Of a stretch of DNA of 11,330 nucleotides, positions 1 to 5,702 are shown piece by piece (the first letter of the stretch is position 1; each line of letters begins with the position of its first letter). Source of the stretch: Alphaproteobacteria bacterium (GTDB lineage Bacteria > Pseudomonadota > Alphaproteobacteria > RF32 > CAG-239); contig JAFYWO010000051.1 in NCBI GenBank assembly GCA_017557925.1, positions 1 to 11,330 of the forward strand, written 5' to 3'. The position numbers were made by a program, and so were the translations under genes. The notes beneath the pieces are model-generated. The model did not search any database. It was not told where the DNA came from and saw nothing but the letters and a program-made list of their open reading frames with translations.

Positions 1-585
1 AAAAGTATCATTCAACAAAAGATACTAAATCAGGCAAAGGTATTGGATTATTTTTTTCCTGAACACAAAAATATAGAACGCCTAAAGTGGCTCTCAAAAG
101 AAACTTTAAGTAATGATGCAAAAAACCACGAAGCCCAAGCTGCCTCAATATATTTTAAGTCTTTATACGGAAAGCATTTTGTAAGAGACAGATTAAATGA
201 TGATGCTAATATATTGCTAAATTACAGTTATACTGTTCTCCGTGCTATGGTTGCAAGAGCTGTTTCTGGTAATGGTTTGCTACCTTATATTGGTATTAAG
301 CATTGTAATAAAACTAATCCGCTTCCTTTAGTAGATGATTTAATGGAGCCTTTTCGCCCAATAGCAGATAAATTTGTTTTTGAGGAGTTAAATCGTATGG
401 TTAATATAGACAATATCACTCTAACACCTGAGATAAAACGTAATTTAGCATCTATAATAACCTATCCGGTAGAAACGATTAAAGGCACTGTTTCTTTATC
501 TGATGCGATATATGATTTTGTAACAAGTATAGTAGTTAGCTATGAACTAAAAAAAGTAGCTATACAATATCCCAAGATTATTTAA
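1..585 (+). CDS. cas1: CRISPR-associated endonuclease Cas1, type II-like, 5'-truncated by window edge
   Basis: This is the C-terminal part of Cas1, the integrase that with Cas2 inserts new spacers into CRISPR arrays. The frame is open from base 1 and has no start in the window, so 194 residues are visible of a family usually near 300. Counting from the first codon, NHEAQAASIYF (about 42-52) carries the catalytic Glu. LNYSYTVLRAMVARAV (73-88) is the helix typical of Cas1. GIKHCNKTN (98-106) carries the metal-binding His, and DDLMEPFRP (112-120) carries the acidic metal site. The short GIxH-N-DDLMEPFRP spacing resembles Cas1 of Cas9 loci rather than type I. All catalytic motifs are intact. Cas9 would be expected upstream, outside the window. 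No cas2 follows; a small unknown gene stands there instead. The Cas1 assignment is strong; the type II assignment rests on motif similarity and the nearby tracrRNA candidate. Confidence 0.93.
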   Translation, partial: KSIIQQKILNQAKVLDYFFPEHKNIERLKWLSKETLSNDAKNHEAQAASIYFKSLYGKHFVRDRLNDDANILLNYSYTVLRAMVARAVSGNGLLPYIGIKHCNKTNPLPLVDDLMEPFRPIADKFVFEELNRMVNIDNITLTPEIKRNLASIITYPVETIKGTVSLSDAIYDFVTSIVVSYELKKVAIQYPKII

Positions 586-604
586 GTTTCATTTTTTATG
601 ATGG

Positions 605-633
605 TTGACTATACAATTCATCTTTTATATAGT
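605..633 (+). promoter_or_regulatory. Predicted promoter with overlapping inverted repeat, upstream of the 63-aa gene
   Basis: TTGACT (605-610) and TATAGT (628-633) are separated by 17 bases and form a sigma70-type promoter. The 8-base arms TGACTATA (606-613) and TATAGTCA (628-635) are perfect inverted repeats that span both core elements. A repressor bound there would block the polymerase. A related copy, GGTTAAGTATA (640-650), matches GGTTGACTATA (603-613) at 9 of 11 bases. The promoter is inferred from consensus only; the repeats are read directly. Confidence 0.5.
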
Positions 634-641
634 CATACCGG

Positions 642-670
642 TTAAGTATAGTAGACTTTAATTTTTTTTT
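642..670 (+). terminator. Weak terminator-like hairpin with long T run after cas1
   Basis: TTAAGT (642-647) and ACTTTAA (655-661) can pair around a short loop with one bulged base, and are followed at once by nine T (662-670). The hairpin is weak, but the T run is long. It lies between cas1 and the next gene, yet downstream of the predicted promoter at 605-633. It could therefore end cas1 transcripts or attenuate the small gene. Confidence 0.3.
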
Positions 671-687
671 ACAAGGAGGGGATTGAT

Positions 688-879
688 ATGGCGGAAGTGA
701 TTGACTTTTATGAAGCAAAAAACAAACTAGAACAAAAAACTGAACCAGCAGAATATGAGAGTATTTTAGAAAGTCCGGAGTATCTAAGATTTTTAGAAAC
801 TTCTGAAAGACTTAGACAAATAACCATTGAATTAAATAGGTCTTCTATATCTCTAGTAAAAACAAAGGAACCTGTCTAA
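688..879 (+). CDS. Small acidic helical protein of unknown function between cas1 and the tracrRNA candidate
   Basis: This encodes 63 residues starting MAEVIDFYEAKNKLEQ. I do not recognise the family. The start is well supported: AAGGAGGGG lies 8 bases before the ATG, the strongest ribosome binding site in the window. The protein is rich in Glu, Lys and Leu, lacks Cys, and shows no signal peptide or membrane segment, so it should be a soluble, mostly helical cytoplasmic protein. It occupies the place where cas2 sits in type II-C loci, but it is shorter than Cas2 (usually near 100 aa) and lacks the N-terminal beta strand and Asp of that family. It has its own promoter with an inverted repeat, so it may be controlled separately from cas1. 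It could be a small regulator, a phage-derived protein, or unrelated to CRISPR. Its reality as a gene is likely; its function is unknown. Confidence 0.7.
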   Translation: MAEVIDFYEAKNKLEQKTEPAEYESILESPEYLRFLETSERLRQITIELNRSSISLVKTKEPV

Positions 880-896
880 TTAATCTCTGATATAAC

Positions 897-990
897 ATGT
901 GGAACTGAAAAAAGGAGTCAGCATATATATAATAAGGCGAAACTTTTAGTTTTTATGCCGTAAGATGAGGGGGAGGGTTTCTTCCCCCAT
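897..990 (+). ncRNA. Candidate tracrRNA of a type II-C CRISPR-Cas9 system
   Basis: tracrRNA pairs with the CRISPR repeat in pre-crRNA and is bound by Cas9. The stretch has the expected order of parts. An anti-repeat-like segment ends in GGAGTCAGCATATATATAA (914-932). It is followed by TAAGGC and a nexus hairpin: GGC (936-938) pairs with GCC (957-959), and AAACT (940-944) with AGTTT (948-952) inside. Then comes GTAAGATGA and a GC-rich hairpin of 8 pairs, GGGGGAGG (969-976) with CTTCCCCC (981-988), around a GTTT loop. The AATAAGGC...GCCG layout strongly recalls the Neisseria type II-C tracrRNA. A -10-like TATAAC (891-896) precedes it, but I see no good -35. If right, the CRISPR repeat should begin near GTTATATATATGCTGACTCC, allowing for bulges. 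No such repeat occurs in the window, so the anti-repeat is unproven, and the exact ends are uncertain. Confidence 0.65.
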
Positions 991-1018
991 TATTAATGAA
1001 AAATTCTCAAAATTAAAA

Positions 1019-1046
1019 TTGATTTTTTATTTTAGTGCGATATAAT
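1019..1046 (+). promoter_or_regulatory. Predicted upstream promoter (P1) of the NUDIX gene
   Basis: TTGATT (1019-1024), a 16-base spacer and a perfect TATAAT (1041-1046). TTAGTGC immediately precedes the -10 region and recurs in the second promoter 32 bases downstream. Confidence 0.6.
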
Positions 1047-1050
1047 GCCA

Positions 1051-1078
1051 TTGTTAATATAAATTAGTGCTATATAAT
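1051..1078 (+). promoter_or_regulatory. Predicted proximal promoter (P2) of the NUDIX gene
   Basis: TTGTTA (1051-1056), a 16-base spacer and TATAAT (1073-1078). The segment TTAGTGCTATATAAT (1064-1078) repeats 1032-1046 with one mismatch. Transcription would start near 1085, leaving a leader of about 15 bases before the ATG at 1100. Confidence 0.6.
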
Positions 1079-1099
1079 TATAAATAAACTCAAAATACT

Positions 1100-1567
1100 A
1101 TGGTAAAGAATGGACAACAAATGAGAAAAGAAGCTAGTTTAGTTATTGTTGAAGATTGTAAAAATCATAAATTTCTTATGATACGTCATCATAGAGGGAT
1201 TAATGATGGTTGCATTAACTTCCCGGGCGGAAAGAAAGAGCCTGATGAAACTATAGAAGCTTGTGCTATCAGAGAAACTTTTGAAGAAACAGGAATTATC
1301 ATAAAAAATCCGGTAAAAGTAGGATATATAGAATTTCCCGGAGTAGATTTTTATGTTCACATTTTCAAAAGTAGCGAATTTTCAGGAACAATAAACGAAA
1401 ACAAAGCTGAAGTAGATGCTTTTTGGCAGGATATGGATAATGTTCCATACGATATGATGCGAGAAGCAGACCGAGATTTCTTGCCGGATATTTTAGCCGG
1501 TGTATATGTAAAAAGAAGGTATGTTTATGATACCAATTTCCATATCAAAGAAATTGTAAATCTCTAA
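1100..1567 (+). CDS. NUDIX hydrolase, MutT/MTH1-like, probable (8-oxo-)dNTP diphosphatase
   Basis: NUDIX hydrolases cleave nucleoside diphosphates linked to another group; MutT/MTH1 members remove oxidised dGTP from the cytoplasmic nucleotide pool. The Nudix box runs from G44 to I66 and is intact: G44, E50, R58-E59, E62-E63, G65. It follows FPGG. Most family members carry a hydrophobic residue where T60 stands here. The C-terminal VPYDMMREADRDFLPDIL (115-132) resembles the region of MTH1 that closes the nucleotide pocket, which favours a purine-triphosphate sanitising role. Substrates cannot be read reliably within this family. Length (155 aa) is normal. The start at 1100 has no evident ribosome binding site; the ATG at 1121 (MRKEASLV) is an alternative. 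The gene is monocistronic, with tandem promoters upstream and a strong terminator downstream. Confidence 0.85.
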   Translation: MVKNGQQMRKEASLVIVEDCKNHKFLMIRHHRGINDGCINFPGGKKEPDETIEACAIRETFEETGIIIKNPVKVGYIEFPGVDFYVHIFKSSEFSGTINENKAEVDAFWQDMDNVPYDMMREADRDFLPDILAGVYVKRRYVYDTNFHIKEIVNL

Positions 1568-1589
1568 AAACTTTACTTAATTACAAAAC

Positions 1590-1619
1590 AAGCCGAAACG
1601 AAAGTTCCGGCTTATTTTT
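1590..1619 (+). terminator. Rho-independent terminator of the NUDIX gene
   Basis: AAGCCGAAAC (1590-1599) pairs with GTTCCGGCTT (1604-1613) with one mismatch around a GAAA tetraloop. It is followed by ATTTTT (1614-1619). It also lies at the 3' side of the converging minus-strand gene ending at 1666, and may serve it weakly. Confidence 0.88.
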
Positions 1620-1665
1620 GTATTACTATTAAAAGTCAATTATTATTAAGAAGCCAAAAATCAGA

Positions 1666-2292
1666 TTATTTTTGTTTTTTAAGCGTTCCAAAATATGTTT
1701 CAAAGGATGATAATAAAATGATAAAATATCCCATAGTTTCACAACTTTCTTCAAAAAATTCTTTAATATCAGCTACTTTATCGTTTCCTAGAACGTCACG
1801 AACAAAAGAACCGTGTCCGATACATTGTGCGATAGGCAATACAACAACAACAGCAGTAAGCATCATAAAAAATGCCGGAGAAGAACAAAAATCAATCAAC
1901 TCTCTTAAAAAATCTTCAAAATGTTTCTTTACATAAATTATTGCAGATATCGGAAATATATAACCGATTTTCCACGAAACAACTGGCAATGTGTTATCAA
2001 AAAAACTATCCAATTCTCTAAAAGAAGCAAAAAAGCATAATGATGCCAATAAAAACAAAAGCGAACGATATTGCTTAAAAAATATTGCCTCACCAACAAA
2101 AATAAGCCCCGATAAAACCAAAAAAGACAGTTGTAAATTTTCAACAACAGAATGCTCGGAAAATGTTTCTGTTTTATATATGTCAGCCATATAGTGAATG
2201 AAAAATATAAATGAAAAGATGAGAATAAAAAACAATACTTGTCTTAATGTGTTGAAAAAAATATTTTTTTCGTCTTTGCTTAAATTTATCAT
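1666..2292 (-). CDS. Integral membrane protein of unknown function, about six helices
   Basis: This encodes 208 residues that I cannot assign to a family. Hydrophobic segments at about 17-35, 53-71, 77-91, 106-121, 140-157 and 185-199 suggest six membrane helices. The first is preceded by a charged N-terminus (SKDEKN) without a cleavable signal. Polar residues near helix ends may be functional: E51 with N52 and Q54, R92-E93 with D95 (FRELDSFFD), H160, and E181-E185 (EESCE). Repeated acidic residues at membrane borders suggest a metal or ion site, but that is inference. It stands alone, divergent from the repeat protein gene at 2495 and convergent with the NUDIX gene. A promoter is predicted upstream at 2320-2348. 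The ATG at 2292 has only a weak ribosome binding site (ACGGACT). Confidence 0.75.
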   Translation of the reverse strand: MINLSKDEKNIFFNTLRQVLFFILIFSFIFFIHYMADIYKTETFSEHSVVENLQLSFLVLSGLIFVGEAIFFKQYRSLLFLLASLCFFASFRELDSFFDNTLPVVSWKIGYIFPISAIIYVKKHFEDFLRELIDFCSSPAFFMMLTAVVVVLPIAQCIGHGSFVRDVLGNDKVADIKEFFEESCETMGYFIILLSSFETYFGTLKKQK

Positions 2293-2319
2293 AGTCCGTA
2301 TCCATAAAAATCATACAAT

Positions 2320-2348
2320 ATTATCACTAATTGCTTTACTTTTGTAAA
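2320..2348 (-). promoter_or_regulatory. Predicted promoter of the membrane protein gene
   Basis: On the minus strand TTTACA (2343-2348) and GATAAT (2320-2325) are 17 bases apart, about 30 bases before the ATG at 2292. Confidence 0.45.
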
Positions 2349-2446
2349 AATAAAACAAATGAGTTAAAATTTCTGTTTTAATTTTTCTTAAAAAATGCCA
2401 TCAAAGTCAAGAAGTATTTTAGATTTTGCCGGTAAATTATTTTTTA

Positions 2447-2473
2447 TTGTTTTTTCTTTATAAATTCTATAAT
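2447..2473 (+). promoter_or_regulatory. Predicted promoter of the repeat protein gene
   Basis: A perfect TATAAT (2468-2473) lies 15 bases after a TTGTTT (2447-2452). The ribosome binding site AAAGGAG (2481-2487) follows, 7 bases before the ATG at 2495. The -10 is convincing; the -35 with its short spacer is weak. Confidence 0.5.
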
Positions 2474-2494
2474 ATATAAAAAAGGAGACAATAG

Positions 2495-2896
2495 ATGCGA
2501 TATGTGATTTGTTTGATAGGGTTACTTTGGGCAACAACTGCTTTGGCCGATATGCGTTGTTCAACCAATTCTTTGGGAACTACTAGTTGTAGCGATAGTG
2601 ATGGAAGGTTTATCAAATCTCGCACCAATTCTTTAGGCACAACAACTTATAGTGATAATTTCGGAAATGTAGTCAGAGCTAAAACCAACTCTCTTGGCAC
2701 AACATTTTATACCGGAAATGACGGGTTGAGAGGAACATCTAAAACAAATTCTCTAGGAGTTACTACATATAAGGACAATAAAGGAAACACCTTAAAATCT
2801 CGTACAAACTCTTTAGGAGTTACAATTTATACAGACCAAGACGGGAATAAAACACGTTGTCGGACAAACTCATTTGGTGTGACTAGATGTAATTAA
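2495..2896 (+). CDS. Exported small protein built of six 20-residue TNSLG repeats
   Basis: The protein has 133 residues. The N-terminus MRYVICLIGLLWATTALA is a typical signal peptide, with likely cleavage after ALA (residue 18), so the mature protein is probably periplasmic or secreted. The rest is a repeat array. TNS(L/F)G(T/V)T begins at residues 24, 44, 64, 84, 104 and 124, exactly 20 residues apart. Each is followed by an aromatic or Cys and a turn-rich segment such as YSDNFGNVVRAK, which suggests successive beta hairpins. Cysteines sit only near the two ends (C22, C32, C122, C132), as if disulphides cap the array. Small exported proteins with FGN/LGT-type repeats occur in proteobacteria, but I know of no defined function. 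The start is fixed by AAAGGAG 7 bases upstream. Flanked by its own promoter and terminator, it is monocistronic. Confidence 0.85.
   Translation: MRYVICLIGLLWATTALADMRCSTNSLGTTSCSDSDGRFIKSRTNSLGTTTYSDNFGNVVRAKTNSLGTTFYTGNDGLRGTSKTNSLGVTTYKDNKGNTLKSRTNSLGVTIYTDQDGNKTRCRTNSFGVTRCN
2564..2893 (+). repeat. 60-base in-frame tandem repeat, five and a half copies
   Basis: The codons for TNS(L/F)G start at 2564, 2624, 2684, 2744, 2804 and 2864, an exact 60-base period with no insertions or deletions. Copies differ at many bases while the TNSLG residues are kept, which indicates an old duplication under protein-level selection rather than recent slippage. Confidence 0.9.
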
Positions 2897-2913
2897 AAAA
2901 TATTCAACAAAAT

Positions 2914-2938
2914 AACTCCTCGTTTTTAGCGAGGAGTT
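2914..2938. terminator. Strong, probably bidirectional terminator between the repeat protein gene and rnfA
   Basis: AACTCCTCG (2914-2922) pairs perfectly with CGAGGAGTT (2930-2938) around a 7-base loop. TAATATTTAT follows on the plus strand and ATTTTGTTG on the minus strand. It lies 18 bases past the plus-strand gene and 20 bases past the end of rnfA, so it can end both converging transcripts. Confidence 0.85.
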
Positions 2939-2958
2939 TAATATTTATAACCTGACTT

Positions 2959-3540
2959 TTATCTTCCGATACCCGAAAATCCCATAAATGCCAAAGACAA
3001 AAGGGCTGCAGTTATCAAAACGATTGGAGCACCTCTAACGGCTTTGGGCATACTTGCAGTTGAGTAAACCAAACGCTCTCTAAGACCTGCAAATATAATA
3101 ATTGCTAAGGTGAAGCCCATAGCATTGGCTAAGCTGAAACATACAGAATATATCAAGCTATATTCTTTTTGAATAGATAAAATAGCAATACCCAAAACCG
3201 CACAGTTTGTTGTAATCAAAGGTAAGAATATTCCTAATGCCTGATACAAAGCGGGAGAAGTTTTTTTGATAATAATTTCCACCATCTGAACAAGTGAGGC
3301 TATTACCAAAATAAATACCACCGTATTCATAAATTCAAGCCCGTGAGGAACCAACAATTTATAATACACCAAATATGTGGCAATGCTTGCAATGGTCATA
3401 ACAAACATAACCGCAAGTCCCATACCTATTGCTGTAGATATTTTTTTAGAAACCCCCAAAAACGGACATATTCCCAAAAATTGCGAAAGAACAATATTGT
3501 TTACCAAAATTGCAGAGATAAAAATCATAGTAAGACTCAT
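2959..3540 (-). CDS. rnfA: Rnf electron transport complex subunit RnfA
   Basis: RnfA is an inner-membrane subunit of the Rnf complex, which moves electrons between ferredoxin and NAD+ while pumping ions. With RnfE it forms an inverted pair of related six-helix proteins that hold a membrane-embedded [2Fe-2S] cluster. The cluster cysteines are visible as C25 in [11 protein letters not shown] and C113 in [10 protein letters not shown]. Length (193 aa) is normal for the family. It is the last gene of the operon. Its ATG overlaps the rnfE stop by 4 bases, with GGAG 7 bases upstream. In enterobacteria and Rhodobacter rnfA comes first; its last place here follows the Bacteroidota-type order. The bidirectional hairpin at 2914-2938 ends the transcript. 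Confidence 0.96.
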   Translation of the reverse strand: MSLTMIFISAILVNNIVLSQFLGICPFLGVSKKISTAIGMGLAVMFVMTIASIATYLVYYKLLVPHGLEFMNTVVFILVIASLVQMVEIIIKKTSPALYQALGIFLPLITTNCAVLGIAILSIQKEYSLIYSVCFSLANAMGFTLAIIIFAGLRERLVYSTASMPKAVRGAPIVLITAALLSLAFMGFSGIGR

Positions 3541-4136
3541 TTGTTTGCTCCACTTATTTTATTGTATATCATAATCAAACCTGCAAGTGCTAAAAAAGCT
3601 CCTGGAGGCATAACGAATAGCAAAATAGGGTAACCTTCTTCACCAATAAAATTCCAACCAAGGATAGAACCGGCACCTAATACTTCTCTAATTCCGCCCA
3701 ATAATGCTAAAGCAAAGGTAAAACCGATACCCATACCCAAACCATCCAAAAGAGATTGCCAAATATTATTTTTTGAAGCAAAAGCTTCAGCACGCCCCAA
3801 GATAATACAGTTAACAACAATAAGGGGAATATAAATTCCAAGTTGAGCGTGTAAAGCTGGTAAATAAGCTTCCATCAACAAATTGATTATAGTCACAAAC
3901 GAAGCAATAATAACAATATAGCAAGGTATACGCACCATTGCGGGAATTAGGTTTTTAACCAATGAAATTGCCATATTAGACAATGCTAACACAAACAAAG
4001 TAGCTAACCCCATACCGATACCGTTTGCCATAGAGGTAGTAACTCCCAGTGTCGGGCACATACCCAACATCATCACAAATACCGGATTTTCCTTAAAAAT
4101 TCCTCTGGTTAAATTTTCAATACTTTTACTTGCCAT
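3537..4136 (-). CDS. rnfE: Rnf electron transport complex subunit RnfE
   Basis: RnfE (NqrD-like) is the membrane partner of RnfA. It shows the family motifs GMCPTLGVT with C27 and [14 protein letters not shown] with C110, the two cysteines expected to share the [2Fe-2S] cluster with those of RnfA. Six hydrophobic segments are apparent, and [20 protein letters not shown] (133-151) is the conserved late-helix region. The 199-residue length is typical. The start overlaps the end of rnfG by 11 bases, with GGAG 6 bases before the ATG, and the stop overlaps rnfA, so translation is probably coupled on both sides. Confidence 0.96.
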   Translation of the reverse strand: MASKSIENLTRGIFKENPVFVMMLGMCPTLGVTTSMANGIGMGLATLFVLALSNMAISLVKNLIPAMVRIPCYIVIIASFVTIINLLMEAYLPALHAQLGIYIPLIVVNCIILGRAEAFASKNNIWQSLLDGLGMGIGFTFALALLGGIREVLGAGSILGWNFIGEEGYPILLFVMPPGAFLALAGLIMIYNKISGANK

Positions 4137-4707
4137 TTTGAGCTCCTTTTACAAAATCGCCATATACCGTAATAGCCTTTTTTACAGCATCAACAACAGC
4201 ATTAGAACTAATAGTTGCTCCGGTAAGAGCATCTATCTGACCGCCGTTTTTTCTTAATTCAAAATTATCGCTAAAAGCATTAAGACCTACAAACTGATTG
4301 CTGAATTTACTTTCGGTAATTTTAGTTCCAAGACCAGGGGTTTCATTTTGTTGTATAACCTTATATCCGGTAATGTCGCCATTTCTTGAAAATCCGACAA
4401 TCAGTTCAATCTTTCCGCCAAAACCGTTGTTGCTATAAGTTTTTACACCAACAGATGTTAATTCGCCGTTTTCTTTAGCCGGATAAAGTTCCATACTACC
4501 ATTCATAAACACCATTTTTTCTTCAAATGGTTTATTATTAAATTTACCAACCATATCTTCAATAGCCTGAGAAATTTTTAAATTCTTAGATATTTCAATA
4601 GGTTCTTTTGTTTTTTGATAGACATAACCGATAGAGGCTGCTGAACAAACAGAAACAACGGCCATTGCCATAATCATATTAAAAAGATTTGATTTAACGG
4701 GTTTCAT
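4126..4707 (-). CDS. rnfG: Rnf electron transport complex subunit RnfG, FMN-carrying
   Basis: RnfG has one N-terminal membrane helix (about 8-29) and a periplasmic FMN-binding domain that relays electrons. The covalent flavinylation motif D159-A-L-T162-G-A-T165 is intact. T165 is the expected phosphoester-linked FMN acceptor, modified by ApbE, whose gene heads this operon. NETPGLGTKI (121-130) is the conserved segment that contacts the flavin. The 193-residue length is normal. The start directly abuts the rnfD stop (TAAATG), with AAGGAG upstream inside rnfD. Position between rnfD and rnfE is standard for rnf operons. Confidence 0.96.
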   Translation of the reverse strand: MKPVKSNLFNMIMAMAVVSVCSAASIGYVYQKTKEPIEISKNLKISQAIEDMVGKFNNKPFEEKMVFMNGSMELYPAKENGELTSVGVKTYSNNGFGGKIELIVGFSRNGDITGYKVIQQNETPGLGTKITESKFSNQFVGLNAFSDNFELRKNGGQIDALTGATISSNAVVDAVKKAITVYGDFVKGAQNGK

Positions 4708-5691
4708 TTATTTTCTCCTTGTGCCGTATGCCCTAGGTCTAGCAAACTTATCAATAAGTGGAACAAATGCATTCATAATTAAGATAGCAAATGAAACACC
4801 TTCAGGATATGCACTGTAACGACGTATAACAAAAGTTAAAACTCCGCAACCGATGGCAAAAATAATTTTACCTTTTTTACTCATTGGAGAAGTAGTATAG
4901 TCAGTTGCCATAAAAAACGCACCTAAAAACAATCCGCCTGATAATAAGTGAGTTACAGGATCTAACGAATTATCTCCGGTATAATAATAAAAACCGGAAG
5001 TAAGTGCAAAAAATGTTGCAACATAAAAGAATGGAATATGCCAAGAAACAACTCTGCGATATAACAAATAAAATAAGCCTAAAAGAAGCGCTATCGCAGA
5101 AACTTCACCCATAGAACCGCCTGTATATCCCAAAAACATATCCGTATAATCAGGTATAAGAGAGGTTAGGTTACTTGCAGATATTTCACCTTCAGCGTGT
5201 TTTAATATGCCCAAAGTCGTAGCAGAAGTAGAAGCATCCGTATTCATAAAATCAAAAAGTTTTGGTTCTACCCAAGTTGTCATCTGAATAGGGAAAGATA
5301 TAAACAAAAATACACGACCGATTAAAGCCGGATTAAATAAATTCTTTCCAATTCCGCCAAAAGCAACTTTGGCAATAATTATTGCTACAAAACATCCAAT
5401 CAATGTCATCCATATAGGCATATTGCAAGGCAAATTATAAGCCAATAATAAGCCTGTAACAATAGCTGATAAATCTTTTGTAGATGGTTTTACTTTTAAT
5501 ATGTATTTGCAAGCAACATATTCCATTGCAACGCAACCGACAACAGCGGTAACAATAGTTATCAAAGCATTTAATCCAAAGATTGCAATGCCGACCAAGC
5601 CGGCTGGTATCAATGAAATGATAACATCTTGCATAATTTTTACCGTATTTGTAGGGGTATACATATGAGGTGCAGTTGAAACTTTTAGCAT
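4708..5691 (-). CDS. rnfD: Rnf electron transport complex subunit RnfD, FMN-carrying membrane subunit
   Basis: RnfD (NqrB-like) is the large polytopic membrane subunit that carries a covalent FMN and probably belongs to the ion-moving part of the complex. Motifs include the N-terminal SxxPH-type STAPHMY (5-11), PxxKDLSAIVTG (about 69-80), GGIGKNLFNPALIGRVFL (112-129), and SGGLFLGAFFMATDYTTSP (251-269). The flavinylation site reads D152-A-S-T155-S156-A-T158. It matches Dxx(S/T)gAT except that Ser replaces the usual Gly; T158 is the expected FMN acceptor. The length of 327 residues is within the family range. It starts 11 bases after the rnfC stop, with AGGA overlapping that stop. Confidence 0.96.
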   Translation of the reverse strand: MLKVSTAPHMYTPTNTVKIMQDVIISLIPAGLVGIAIFGLNALITIVTAVVGCVAMEYVACKYILKVKPSTKDLSAIVTGLLLAYNLPCNMPIWMTLIGCFVAIIIAKVAFGGIGKNLFNPALIGRVFLFISFPIQMTTWVEPKLFDFMNTDASTSATTLGILKHAEGEISASNLTSLIPDYTDMFLGYTGGSMGEVSAIALLLGLFYLLYRRVVSWHIPFFYVATFFALTSGFYYYTGDNSLDPVTHLLSGGLFLGAFFMATDYTTSPMSKKGKIIFAIGCGVLTFVIRRYSAYPEGVSFAILIMNAFVPLIDKFARPRAYGTRRK

Positions 5692-5702
5692 AGTTAAACG
5701 TC

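Noticed and set aside
688..879. The small gene after cas1 as cas2.
   Set aside because: It is only 63 residues, has no Cas2 N-terminal strand with its Asp, and is mostly charged and helical.
1032..1078. Two copies of TTAGTGCnATATAAT read as degenerate CRISPR repeats.
   Set aside because: The period is 32 bases with only 15 shared bases; type II arrays have about 36-base repeats and a period near 66. Paired -35 and -10 elements explain the similarity better, and the predicted repeat from the tracrRNA does not match.
1991..2194. Plus-strand open frame opposite the membrane protein gene.
   Set aside because: The Lys/Asn-rich translation mirrors Phe/Leu-rich membrane helices on the other strand; no ribosome binding site or domain.
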